Origin: an uncultured Treponema sp. | GTDB taxonomy: Bacteria > Spirochaetota > Spirochaetia > Treponematales > Treponemataceae | DNA length: 11,181 nucleotides | Assembly: GCA_946611835.1 (NCBI GenBank) | Contig: CAMOEE010000072.1 | Span: 1 to 11,181 of the forward strand | Reading direction: 5' to 3' | In this document: in pieces, positions 1-5,868 of the stretch | How the letters are laid out: each line of letters starts with the position of its first letter | Position numbering within the stretch: the stretch's first letter is position 1 | The notes under the pieces: generated by a model | What the model was told of the DNA's origin: nothing | The model's input: only the letters and a program-made list of their open reading frames with translations | Database searches by the model: none | Program-made: the position numbers and the translations under genes

Positions 1-335
1 TGGCTTTCCGCCGCAAAATGGATTACGGTGTCAATGTCGTACTGCCTGAAGATTCTTTCAATCTGCTCCCTGTCGCAGATGTCAGCCCTCTCAAAAAAAT
101 ATCTGCGTTTTGATTCGTCAACGCCGCGTCCATATTTTTCCTCGATATCCTTCAGGCTCTCCGCATTGCCGGCATAGGTCAGGCAGTCGACGTTTATAAT
201 CCGGCCATGGAAATCGGCATCAGTAAAATCAGCTCCGCCGGCCGTGCTCTCACCAAAAAGATAGTGGATGAAATTGCACCCGATAAATCCGCAGCCGCCG
301 GTAATCAGGATGTTGGTTAGTTTTCTTTTTGCCAT
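1..335 (-). CDS. rfbB: dTDP-glucose 4,6-dehydratase, N-terminal part (runs off left edge)
   Basis: This is the first 111 codons of an extended short-chain dehydrogenase/reductase that converts dTDP-glucose to dTDP-4-keto-6-deoxyglucose, the second step of dTDP-L-rhamnose synthesis in the cytoplasm. Visible are the NAD-binding glycine motif GGCGFIGCNF (residues 13-22), the family signature VDCLTYAGN (49-57) and HFAAES (106-111), where the window ends just before the expected conserved His. The catalytic Tyr-x-x-x-Lys lies outside the window. The start at 335 is supported by a GGAG Shine-Dalgarno six bases upstream, inside the end of rfbC. Only one base separates the rfbC stop from this ATG, so the two genes are probably translationally coupled. 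The second Gly of the usual GGAGFIGSN is followed by Cys rather than Ala, a mild variation. The family assignment is secure. Whether the whole gene is intact cannot be seen. Confidence 0.93.
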   Translation of the reverse strand, partial: MAKRKLTNILITGGCGFIGCNFIHYLFGESTAGGADFTDADFHGRIINVDCLTYAGNAESLKDIEEKYGRGVDESKRRYFFERADICDREQIERIFRQYDIDTVIHFAAES

Positions 336-336
336 G

Positions 337-792
337 TCAGTCTCCAATCCATTTTCCGTTCAAGTCAAAATATCTTCCAGCTAGATTAAACGCTGGATGT
401 TTTCCGTCTTTCTCAGAAAGAAGCGGCTCAATTTCCGGCGCGACAGATTTCCAGTCAATCCCGATTGCAGGGTCGTTCCACATAAGTCCGCCCTCGCCCC
501 TGGGGTCATAAAAGTCGGTGCACTTGTAGGCAAAGACGGCGGAGTCGGAAAGCACATAGAATCCATGCGCGAATCCCTCCGGAATGTAGAACTGGTTCTG
601 CCTTTCTGAATCCAGAATGACCCCGTAGTATTTCCCGAATGTCGGGGAGCCGTTCCTCAGGTCAACCGCGACATCATAGACACGGCCCGACACAGCGCGG
701 ACAAGTTTCCCCTGTGGATGCCTGGTCTGGAAATGCAGCCCACGGAGGACTCCCCTGGATGAGGAGCTCTGGTTGTCCTGGACGAATTTCAT
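337..792 (-). pseudogene. rfbC: dTDP-4-dehydrorhamnose 3,5-epimerase, 5'-truncated
   Basis: RfbC/RmlC is a cupin epimerase acting after RfbB in dTDP-rhamnose synthesis. The 151-residue frame holds the core: FVQDNQSSSSRGVLRGLHFQ with the catalytic-base His at residue 20, the GKLVR substrate-binding stretch (29-32), the YKCTDFY aromatic region (89-95) and WNDPAIGIDW (105-114). Family members are about 180 residues and begin some 40 residues earlier. Here the frame upstream of Met1 still reads a family-like SFRAAAGLT but meets a stop at 823-825, with no start codon between. The missing N-terminus normally contributes dimer-interface and substrate-contacting residues. The ATG at 790-792 has an AGGA seven bases before it, so a shortened protein could still be made, perhaps by chance. 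The gene is cut just where the promoter of the plus-strand ATPase remnant begins. I call it broken, but the remaining core is free of other lesions, so residual function cannot be excluded. Confidence 0.8.
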
Positions 793-830
793 GGTAAGTC
801 CTGCGGCAGCTCGAAACGAATTTTAAATTC

Positions 831-858
831 TTGACATCGCATAAAACCCGAGTAAAAT
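831..858 (+). promoter_or_regulatory. Sigma-70 promoter for the DUF4143 ATPase remnant
   Basis: A perfect -35 TTGACA (831-836) is followed after 16 bases by TAAAAT (853-858), one mismatch from the -10 consensus. Transcription would start near 865, about 25 bases before the ATG at 891, which follows a run of seven T. No convincing Shine-Dalgarno is visible. The promoter starts only six bases outside the stop that ends the upstream reading frame of rfbC, so it marks the edge of the foreign segment. Confidence 0.6.
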
Positions 859-890
859 AAAGTTGGACTTTAGATTCCTCGGATTTTTTT

Positions 891-1465
891 ATGTACATAA
901 AGCGAACTTTAGAACAAACATTTATCGAAAGCGCCTCTTATTATCCTGTCCTTGCGCTCTGTGGGCAGCGAATATCACGAACAGGCTCGTAAAAACACCA
1001 AAAGTTTATTTTTTTGATACAGGCCTTGCAGCCTATTTATGTCGCTGGCCAAATGCTGAAACCCTTGCAAATGGCGCAATGGCAGGTTCATTCTTTGAAA
1101 CATTTGCAATCTCTGAAATCATCAAAAGCTATTACAATGTGGGCAAAGATTTAAACCTGTATTACTACCGCGACATCGACAAAAAAGAAATTGACCTCCT
1201 GATTGTAAATGCCGAAGGTATATATCCAATTGAAATAAAGAAAGCAAAAAATCCAAATAATGCGGACAAGAATTTCAGAGTTCTTTCAAAATTTGACCTT
1301 CCGCAAAAACCGGGAATCATAATATGCATGGCTGACGAACTCATGCCATACAACCGAGATACCTGGCTGTGCCAAAGGGTAAAAGAAATAAGATGCTTGC
1401 TTGTCCCTCTTTTTTTGATTATTCATTCACAACACATACTGCCATATGTCATAAGACGGTCTTAA
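891..1465 (+). pseudogene. AAA ATPase with DUF4143 domain, internally deleted and frameshifted
   Basis: Intact members are roughly 380-430 residues, with an N-terminal P-loop AAA module and a C-terminal DUF4143 domain of PD-(D/E)xK nuclease type; their role is poorly defined. Translation from 891 gives MYIKRTLEQTF...LALCGQR, matching the family's first 27 residues up to the point just before Walker A. At about 969-972 the sequence jumps, in another frame, to ITNRLVKTPKVYFFDTG, which belongs to the C-terminal part. From there it continues through SFFETFAISEII, RDIDKKEIDLL and YPIEIKKAK, which keep the acidic and E-x-K residues of the nuclease-like fold. Walker A, Walker B and the rest of the ATPase module are gone, so the protein cannot work as an ATPase. 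The frame carrying the C-terminal part is open back to 863, but its first 36 codons are not family-like. After about 1375 the tail also looks non-native. The family call is confident; the exact 3' end is not. Confidence 0.82.
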
Positions 1466-1486
1466 TTTGATTTCCGCTAAATCAAA
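1466..1486. repeat. Perfect 8-bp hairpin after the ATPase remnant
   Basis: TTTGATTT (1466-1473) and AAATCAAA (1479-1486) are exact inverted copies around a five-base loop, directly after the stop at 1463-1465. Both arms are AT-rich and no T-run follows, so this is at best a weak bidirectional terminator. A second small inverted pair, TAAGAC/GTCTTA, lies at 1452-1464. The function is unknown. Confidence 0.4.
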
Positions 1487-1540
1487 CTGATTGGACACTA
1501 TCCCGGGAATCCCGACTGTACGGAACAAGCTTCGACACAA

Positions 1541-1564
1541 CATAAAATCAAGGCTGGTTTTATG
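1541..1564. repeat. 10-bp hairpin upstream of the TA operon
   Basis: CATAAAATCA (1541-1550) can pair with TGGTTTTATG (1555-1564) over a four-base AGGC loop, giving nine Watson-Crick pairs and one G-T wobble. It lies between the ATPase remnant and the TA promoter. Read in the plus direction it is followed by GGGCTTG and only later by a T-run (1580-1584), so it is not a standard terminator. It could insulate the TA operon or be a scar of a mobile element. Confidence 0.35.
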
Positions 1565-1597
1565 GGGCTTGTGAGTTCTGTTTTTAAAATCTTTTAC

Positions 1598-1609
1598 TTA
1601 GTTTAAACT
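1598..1609. repeat. 12-bp direct repeat, left copy (TTAGTTTAAACT)
   Basis: The same 12 bases occur at 5445-5456. The two copies bracket the plus-strand block holding the TA operon and the ABC exporter. The core GTTTAAAC is itself palindromic. A 12-base match in 11 kb of AT-rich DNA can arise by chance, so only the placement makes it notable. Confidence 0.3.
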
Positions 1610-1667
1610 TAGGATTGAGTCAAGTCTAGTTCGCAATTCCATTCCTGAAAAAATATAAAACAAGACC

Positions 1668-1696
1668 TTGATTTCCTCCAGAAAGTTGAATATGAT
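1668..1696 (+). promoter_or_regulatory. Sigma-70 promoter of the AbiE toxin-antitoxin operon
   Basis: TTGATT (1668-1673) and TATGAT (1691-1696) are separated by exactly 17 bases, each close to consensus. Transcription would start near 1703, only a few bases before the GGAGG Shine-Dalgarno at 1707-1711, giving a very short leader. The -10 box sits at the centre of the operator palindrome described separately. Confidence 0.72.
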
Positions 1697-1713
1697 TAAA
1701 CTTACTGGAGGAA
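1673..1713. promoter_or_regulatory. Palindromic operator over the TA promoter
   Basis: This 41-base segment is centred on 1693, within the -10 box. Of its 20 symmetric position pairs 17 are complementary; the arms TTCCTCCAG/CTGGAGGAA (1673-1681, 1705-1713) and AAGTT/AACTT (1683-1687, 1699-1703) are perfect. AbiEi antitoxins are known to repress their own operons by binding inverted repeats at the promoter through a winged-helix domain, so this is the likely autoregulatory site (inference). The right arm also contains the Shine-Dalgarno. In a read-through transcript the left arm could fold over it and mask antitoxin translation. Confidence 0.68.
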
Positions 1714-1719
1714 TTCATA

Positions 1720-2343
1720 GTGTTAAGTGCATCTTTTGGCCTTGTTTCTGAACTGAAAAAGCAGTACAAGGCTCCAAAAAACAAATTGCTATCTTTGGAA
1801 AAACAAGGACAAATCCTAAGGGTTGTAAAAGGCCTGTACGAAACAGACAAATCCGCTTCACCGCTATTGCTTTCTTCTGCGATTTACGGACCTTCCTATA
1901 TTTCCTTCGAGACAGCCCTTTCTTATTGGGGCTGGATTCCTGAAAGAGTTACAGCAATCACGGCGGCGACTTTTGGTAAGAATCGGACAAAGCGCTTTGA
2001 CTCAAGTTATGGAACATTCCTCTATAGGGACATTCCAAAAGCGGCTTTTCCTTATGAGGTTTACATAAAGAGCGAAGGCTCCCGTTCTTTTTTGATTGCG
2101 GGAAAAGAAAAATGCCTCTGCGACACTCTTTGGCGGGAAAGTTCTTTGGGGTCAGAAAAGAGATTAAAGGAGTATCTTTTTGAAAACCTTAGGATAGGCG
2201 AGGATGCTTTTTATTCCGCTGATTTTTCCATCATATTTGATTTGTGTGGTTTATATAATTCCGCAAATCTCAGGATTCTTAAAAAAATGGCTCAAAAGAG
2301 AATGGGAGAAAAAAATGACGACACCAGTTCAGCAGATGATTAA
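1720..2343 (+). CDS. abiEi: AbiEi-type antitoxin / autorepressor
   Basis: This 207-residue protein resembles the AbiEi antitoxin of type IV AbiE toxin-antitoxin systems, in which the antitoxin counteracts the nucleotidyltransferase toxin without direct binding and represses the operon. The N-terminal 45 residues look like the family's winged helix (ELKKQYKAPKNKLLSLEKQG, then LRVVKGLYE at 33-41). The next segment, SYISFETALSYWGWIPE (59-75), is the family's best-conserved stretch. The C-terminal half (FLIAGKEKCLCDTLW, 124-138) matches the usual length and order. The start is GTG at 1720, chosen because GGAGG (1707-1711) sits eight bases upstream and the family's N-terminus begins here. Its last 29 bases overlap the toxin gene. 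The C-terminal tail (GEKNDDTSSADD) is polar and may only reflect the overlap. The family call rests on motifs and on the linked toxin. Confidence 0.82.
   Translation: MLSASFGLVSELKKQYKAPKNKLLSLEKQGQILRVVKGLYETDKSASPLLLSSAIYGPSYISFETALSYWGWIPERVTAITAATFGKNRTKRFDSSYGTFLYRDIPKAAFPYEVYIKSEGSRSFLIAGKEKCLCDTLWRESSLGSEKRLKEYLFENLRIGEDAFYSADFSIIFDLCGLYNSANLRILKKMAQKRMGEKNDDTSSADD
2304..2308 (+). promoter_or_regulatory. Shine-Dalgarno deciding the toxin start
   Basis: GGGAG lies six bases before the ATG at 2315. The open frame continues upstream to 2204, but that stretch overlaps the antitoxin frame and encodes hydrophobic sequence not typical of the toxin. This site therefore favours 2315. Confidence 0.7.
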
Positions 2344-3178
2344 AAAGTATGCCTGCAAGAATGCTCTGGAATACAAGAACGCTCTAAAAGAGGTCATTCA
2401 GGAAGTGGCGTTATGCGGGCTTTCAAGAGGGGGATTCTTTAAGAAAGCTGCCTTTTATGGAGGAACAGCCCTAAGGATTTTTTATGGACTCGACCGTTTT
2501 TCTGAGGATATGGATTTTTCCCTTACACAAAAAGATGCGGGTTTTCTGATTGACCGTTACTTTTCTTATCTTTCCGACGAGCTTCTGTCCAATGGTTTTG
2601 AGCTTAGTGTTGAAAAAAAAGAAAAATCAGCAATCAGTGATGTTCAGTCTGCGTTCATAAAGGGCGGGACTTTGGTTCATCTTTTAAAAATCATGCCGAC
2701 GGACGAAAAAATACTTGGAGTTTCAGAAAAAGAATTAATCAAAATCAAATTTGAAATTGACACAAATCCACCGGACGGAGCATCTTTTGAAACAAAGTAT
2801 GGACTTCTTCCTGTTCCTTATGCAGTGCAATTGTATGATGAAGAATCCCTTTTTGCAGGAAAGATTCACGCAGTCCTTTGTCGTTCGTGGAAAAATCGCG
2901 TAAAGGGACGAGATTTTTATGATTATCTTTGGTATCTGTCTCGTGGAACAAAAGTAAATTTGAATCACCTTCAAAAAAGACTTGAGCAAAGCGGAAAATG
3001 GCAGCCATACGAAGAATTAACCCAGCCTAAATTAACAGACTTACTTTGCGGACGATTTGAGTCTATTGATTTTGAAAAAGCCAAAAACGATGTTATTCCC
3101 TTTGTTAAGGACACCCGCAAACTTGATTTGTGGAGCCAGGACTTTTTCTGTTCTGTAACAAAGGCAAACCTAAAATGA
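2315..3178 (+). CDS. abiEii: AbiEii/AbiGii-family nucleotidyltransferase toxin
   Basis: The 287-residue protein belongs to the DNA polymerase-beta-like nucleotidyltransferase toxins (AbiEii/AbiGii, DUF1814-type) that cause growth arrest and abort phage infection; some relatives add nucleotides to tRNA ends. All four family motifs are visible: GGTALR (49-54); SEDMDFS (63-69) with D65 and D67 as probable metal ligands; KIKFEID (143-149); and LFAGKIHAVLCR (179-190) followed by KGRDFYDYLWYL (197-208). Length matches the family. The gene overlaps the antitoxin gene by 29 bases, the usual AbiE order, so expression is probably coupled. An eight-A run at 2613-2620 could slip but the frame is intact here. 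No terminator is obvious after the stop. The motifs are complete, so I expect an active toxin. Confidence 0.9.
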   Translation: MTTPVQQMIKKYACKNALEYKNALKEVIQEVALCGLSRGGFFKKAAFYGGTALRIFYGLDRFSEDMDFSLTQKDAGFLIDRYFSYLSDELLSNGFELSVEKKEKSAISDVQSAFIKGGTLVHLLKIMPTDEKILGVSEKELIKIKFEIDTNPPDGASFETKYGLLPVPYAVQLYDEESLFAGKIHAVLCRSWKNRVKGRDFYDYLWYLSRGTKVNLNHLQKRLEQSGKWQPYEELTQPKLTDLLCGRFESIDFEKAKNDVIPFVKDTRKLDLWSQDFFCSVTKANLK

Positions 3179-3437
3179 CTCAAAGAGCATCGATTGAGGG
3201 GCTTCCTGGGTTAAGTAAAAATGCAACAGACCATAATAATTGTCGGTACTAATAAATTTGAATGAGTTACTTTAGTTCAATCAAAAAGTTTTCATTATCG
3301 CCTCTTATTGTGTGATACATCGTATCTTTTATCAAAGGTAAATTTAAACTTGTTAAATCTAAGGAAACACGGAATGATAGGAATGCGGGTAGCATACCCT
3401 GTATGCTCATTCAGTGTTAACCTAAATAACTCTATAA
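3179..3437. other. Non-coding stretch between TA operon and ABC exporter
   Basis: I see no convincing gene on either strand of this AT-rich stretch. It contains a short GATAC-ATC-GTATC hairpin followed by four T (3314-3330), too weak to call a terminator, and the longer imperfect hairpin at 3366-3418 listed separately. The exporter promoter begins at 3438. Confidence 0.6.
3366..3418. repeat. Long imperfect hairpin with competing left arms
   Basis: Outer arms 3366-3377 and 3407-3418 pair at 11 of 12 positions. Inside them AGCATAC (3391-3397) and GTATGCT (3401-3407) form a perfect stem over a CCT loop. The left side has a bulge containing a second copy of GGAATG (3371-3376 and 3380-3385), so the right arm's CATTC could pair with either copy. 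The element ends 20 bases before the exporter's -35 box. It could be an operator, an old terminator or a REP-like repeat; the sequence does not decide. Confidence 0.45.
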
Positions 3438-3467
3438 TTGACACCACCTCTGATTTTATACTATATT
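3438..3467 (+). promoter_or_regulatory. Promoter for the ABC exporter, possibly giving leaderless mRNA
   Basis: A perfect TTGACA (3438-3443) is followed after 18 bases by TATATT (3462-3467). The expected start point is about 3474, at or just before the ATG at 3475. No Shine-Dalgarno precedes that ATG, and the in-frame upstream stop TGA at 3451-3453 leaves no alternative start. The AT-rich -10 region also allows other registers (CTATAT at 17 bases). Confidence 0.55.
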
Positions 3468-3474
3468 TTTAGCA

Positions 3475-4254
3475 ATGCTGACTATTTTTTCTGATATCTA
3501 CAAATACCGACAGATGATTTTCTCTTTGGTGCACAAGGAATTGCGTGGAAAATACAAAGGGTCGATTCTTGGCTTCTTTTGGACATTTCTGAATCCTCTG
3601 CTGCAGCTTTTGGTCTATACATTTGTATTCTCAATCATTATGAGGCAGAATATAGATAAGTATTACCTTTTCCTGTTCGTTGCCCTCGTCCCCTGGATTT
3701 TCTTCAGTTCCTGTGTCGCCGCCGGCTCAAACTGCGTGTTTTCTTATGGAGATTTGGTCAAAAAAATATATTTTCCGCGAGAAGTGCTGCCCATTTCCTT
3801 CGTAACGAGCCAGTTCGTCAACATGCTCTACACATTCATAGTTATCTTTGCGGTGATTATCTGTACAAGGCACGGCGTAAACTTTGTAGCCCTGCTTTAT
3901 CTTCCCGCCATTATGATTGTGGAATATCTTCTTGCCCTCGGCATGACCCTTCTGTTCTCCGCAATTACGGTTTATGTCCGAGATGTAGCGCATTTCCTCG
4001 GCATCATTACAATGGCATGGCAGTTCCTTACTCCCGTCATGTATCCACCAACGAGCGTTCCCGCCAAATACCAGCCAGTATTTAACTTAAACCCCATGAC
4101 TCACGTTATCGAAGCCTATCGTGACATTTTGTATTACAAACAGATTCCTGATTTGAAGACTTTGGGCGTGGCAGTGGCAATGGGGGTGTTCTTCCTGGTC
4201 TTCGGTGAACTGGTGTTTTCCAAGCTTCAGAAAGGCTTTGCGGAAAACTTGTAG
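3475..4254 (+). CDS. wzm: Polysaccharide ABC exporter permease (Wzm-like, ABC-2 family)
   Basis: The 259-residue inner-membrane protein forms the channel half of an O-antigen/teichoic-acid type exporter that moves undecaprenyl-linked glycan across the cytoplasmic membrane. After a short cytoplasmic N-terminus (YKYRQMIFSLVHKELRGKYK, 9-28), typical of the family, hydrophobic segments lie at about 31-56, 64-85, 108-131, 136-166, 173-190 and 229-248. Conserved features include GSILGFFWTFLNPLLQLLVY (29-48), the YVRDVAHFLG loop (167-176) and TPVMYP (186-191). Length is normal. The ATPase gene follows after an 11-base gap, as usual for Wzm-Wzt pairs. The ATG at 3475 fits the family's N-terminus but has no ribosome-binding site, consistent with a leaderless transcript from the promoter just upstream. 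The transported glycan cannot be deduced. The gene order and topology make the assignment strong. Confidence 0.92.
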   Translation: MLTIFSDIYKYRQMIFSLVHKELRGKYKGSILGFFWTFLNPLLQLLVYTFVFSIIMRQNIDKYYLFLFVALVPWIFFSSCVAAGSNCVFSYGDLVKKIYFPREVLPISFVTSQFVNMLYTFIVIFAVIICTRHGVNFVALLYLPAIMIVEYLLALGMTLLFSAITVYVRDVAHFLGIITMAWQFLTPVMYPPTSVPAKYQPVFNLNPMTHVIEAYRDILYYKQIPDLKTLGVAVAMGVFFLVFGELVFSKLQKGFAENL

Positions 4255-4265
4255 GGAGGAATGAC

Positions 4266-5435
4266 ATGTACTCAGAAAACGCCATTGAAGTAAAGGACAT
4301 AAAAAAATCCTTCAAGGTCTATTTCGACAAAAGCAATCAGCTCAAGGAACGCGTGCTTTTCTGGAACCGCAACAGATACGAGAGACGCAGCGTCCTGAAA
4401 GGAATCAGCTTCAACGTAAAAAAAGGCGAGGCCATAGGACTGATTGGGCACAACGGATGTGGAAAGAGCACCACGCTCAAACTCCTTACCAGAATCATGT
4501 ACCCGGACTCAGGCACGATTGAGATGAAGGGCAGGGTATCAGCTCTGATTGAGCTTGGAGCAGGGTTTCATCCCGACATGAGCGGACGAGAGAACATCTA
4601 CACAAACGCGGCAATTTTCGGTCTCACAAAAAAAGAGATTGACAAAAAGGTTGACGACATTATCGCATTTTCGGAGCTTCAGGATTTCATAGACAACCCC
4701 GTGCGGACCTATTCCTCTGGAATGTACATGCGGCTTGCCTTTGCCATTGCAATCAATGTTGACGCGGACATTCTTTTGATTGATGAAATCCTTGCGGTCG
4801 GTGATGCCGCCTTCCAGAAGAAATGCTTTGACCGCCTGAAAGAGATAAAGGCAGAGGGAACCACAATCGTAATTGTCTCCCACTCGCTGGGCCAGATAGA
4901 GGAAATCTGTGAAAGAAGCATCTGGATTGACAGCGGACTAATCCGCGCCGAAGGATGCCCTGAGAATGTACACGCACAGTACCTTGATTTCATGGGAGTA
5001 CAACAGCCGGAGGTCAAAGCCAAGATTGTCGAGCAGTTTGCCAAGCTTACTCCAGCTTCATCCGTGTTTGATTCCCAGTTCTGGAATGAGTGTTCTGATG
5101 GTTCTGCAGCACGCTATGCCATAAAAACCCACAATGCAGCTGCATGTGCGGTCCTTGAGGATGAAAATCCTGATTCCGTCCAAATGCGGGTAGAAATTCT
5201 TGCTTCCGAAGGAACTCTGAAAATTGAAGTTGAGGGCTCTTCTCCTTTGAGCATAGAAAATCCTATCGCGGGGGAATACATATTCACTTTCCCGCTGAAA
5301 GCCTGCACCAAAAAGGCTGGAGACAAGATTAGCATGGACTTTGCCGCCGGGGATGCCCTTTGCGATGGTAAATTCGTGATTAAGGGGATTGCGGTGAAAT
5401 ATGAGGAAAGGGAAAATTCACCTACTCGTCCGTAA
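4266..5435 (+). CDS. wzt: Polysaccharide ABC exporter ATPase (Wzt-like) with an atypical C-terminal domain
   Basis: This 389-residue ATPase powers the adjacent permease. The nucleotide-binding domain (about 5-245) has Walker A GHNGCGKST (61-69), the polysaccharide-exporter pattern LIELGAGFHPDMSGRENIY (94-112), the ABC signature YSSGMYMRLAFA (149-160), Walker B ILLIDEILAVGD (169-180) and the switch His206. A further 145 residues follow, where Wzt proteins that recognise capped O-antigen carry a beta-sandwich glycan-binding domain. Here the tail is shorter than the usual extension. It begins with a linker (QQPEVKAKIVEQFAKL) and then looks beta-rich (VQMRVEILASEGTLKIEVEG, 305-324), without Wzt-C motifs I can recognise. 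The start has GGAGG (4255-4259) six bases upstream; another ATG at 4261 is out of frame. The gene ends convergently with the glf remnant, about ten bases from the right copy of the 12-bp repeat. The last dozen residues (EERENSPTRP) look loosely conserved and might have been altered at a junction. Confidence 0.9.
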   Translation: MYSENAIEVKDIKKSFKVYFDKSNQLKERVLFWNRNRYERRSVLKGISFNVKKGEAIGLIGHNGCGKSTTLKLLTRIMYPDSGTIEMKGRVSALIELGAGFHPDMSGRENIYTNAAIFGLTKKEIDKKVDDIIAFSELQDFIDNPVRTYSSGMYMRLAFAIAINVDADILLIDEILAVGDAAFQKKCFDRLKEIKAEGTTIVIVSHSLGQIEEICERSIWIDSGLIRAEGCPENVHAQYLDFMGVQQPEVKAKIVEQFAKLTPASSVFDSQFWNECSDGSAARYAIKTHNAAACAVLEDENPDSVQMRVEILASEGTLKIEVEGSSPLSIENPIAGEYIFTFPLKACTKKAGDKISMDFAAGDALCDGKFVIKGIAVKYEERENSPTRP

Positions 5436-5444
5436 CTTCAGCTG

Positions 5445-5456
5445 TTAGTTTAAACT
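5445..5456. repeat. 12-bp direct repeat, right copy (TTAGTTTAAACT)
   Basis: This is identical to 1598-1609. It lies between the stop of the exporter ATPase gene and the last recognisable part of the glf remnant, so with the left copy it brackets the TA plus exporter block. No longer homology extends beyond the 12 bases. Confidence 0.3.
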
Positions 5457-5461
5457 CATTT

Positions 5462-5867
5462 TAGTCAGTGTCTGTGTTTTTCATAATTCTCGCCGGTTTG
5501 GCTTTCCCTTATCGCTTTTTCACCTGTTCAGGTGTAGCCACATCCGGCCAGATTTTGTTGAACGTGTTCATGTTGAACGGAAGCTTGTAAAACTACCCCT
5601 TCCAGTTGTCAACAGGGCAGTTCGTGTATCGGTTGAATTCCGCAAACTCATTCACATAGTCCCAGATTTTCTTCGAGTCCGTGTGGAAAATGTGGGCTCC
5701 GTACTTGTGGAAGTTGATTACCTCCACGTTCTCGGTGTAGATGTTTCCCGCGATGAGTTTTATCTTTTCGACTATGAGACAACCCTTCCCTTCTTCCTTA
5801 CCTAATTCGCCATTGTTGCCGAAAAAAGTCCCGCACCAACGAAAAGATAGTCATAATGTTGTTTCAT
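5462..5867 (-). pseudogene. glf: UDP-galactopyranose mutase, decayed N-terminal third
   Basis: Glf is a flavoenzyme of about 370-390 residues that makes UDP-galactofuranose for surface glycans. Reading from the ATG at 5867 gives MKQHYDYLFVGAGLFSATMA, with the FAD-binding glycine motif, then a stop (5802-5804). In a shifted frame the protein continues KEEGKGCLIVEK, AGNIYTENVEVINFHKYGAH, IFHTDSKKIWDYVNEFAEFN and RYTNCPVDNWKG. A stop at 5593-5595 replaces one residue before FYKLPFNMNTFNKIWPDVAT, and another follows near PEQVKKR. Recognisable sequence ends by about 5465, so the C-terminal two thirds are absent. The start is one base after the stop of the nucleotidyltransferase gene and shares a GGGAG ribosome-binding site inside it, so glf was once the last gene of this operon. 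The combination of frameshift, two internal stops and truncation shows long-standing decay. The family call is secure because the FHKYGAHIFHT block is distinctive. Confidence 0.9.
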
Positions 5868-5868
5868 T

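Noticed and set aside
1370..1540. Possible insertion-sequence end around TTGTCCC / GATTGGACACT.
   Set aside because: The two sequences are not convincing inverted repeats, and there is no transposase fragment nearby.
2204..2314. In-frame upstream extension of the toxin gene.
   Set aside because: It overlaps the antitoxin frame, has no ribosome-binding site and encodes non-family hydrophobic sequence; 2315 has a good GGGAG.
2613..2620. Run of eight A in the toxin gene as a phase-variation tract.
   Set aside because: It is within the range expected for AT-rich lysine codons, and nothing else suggests switching.
3314..3330. GATAC-ATC-GTATC hairpin followed by TTTT as a terminator for the TA operon.
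   Set aside because: The five-pair AT-rich stem and four T are too weak, and it lies 136 bases after the stop.
5521..5534. Perfect inverted repeat CACCTG-TT-CAGGTG.
   Set aside because: It lies inside the former coding sequence of glf (the TPEQV codons) and is likely incidental.
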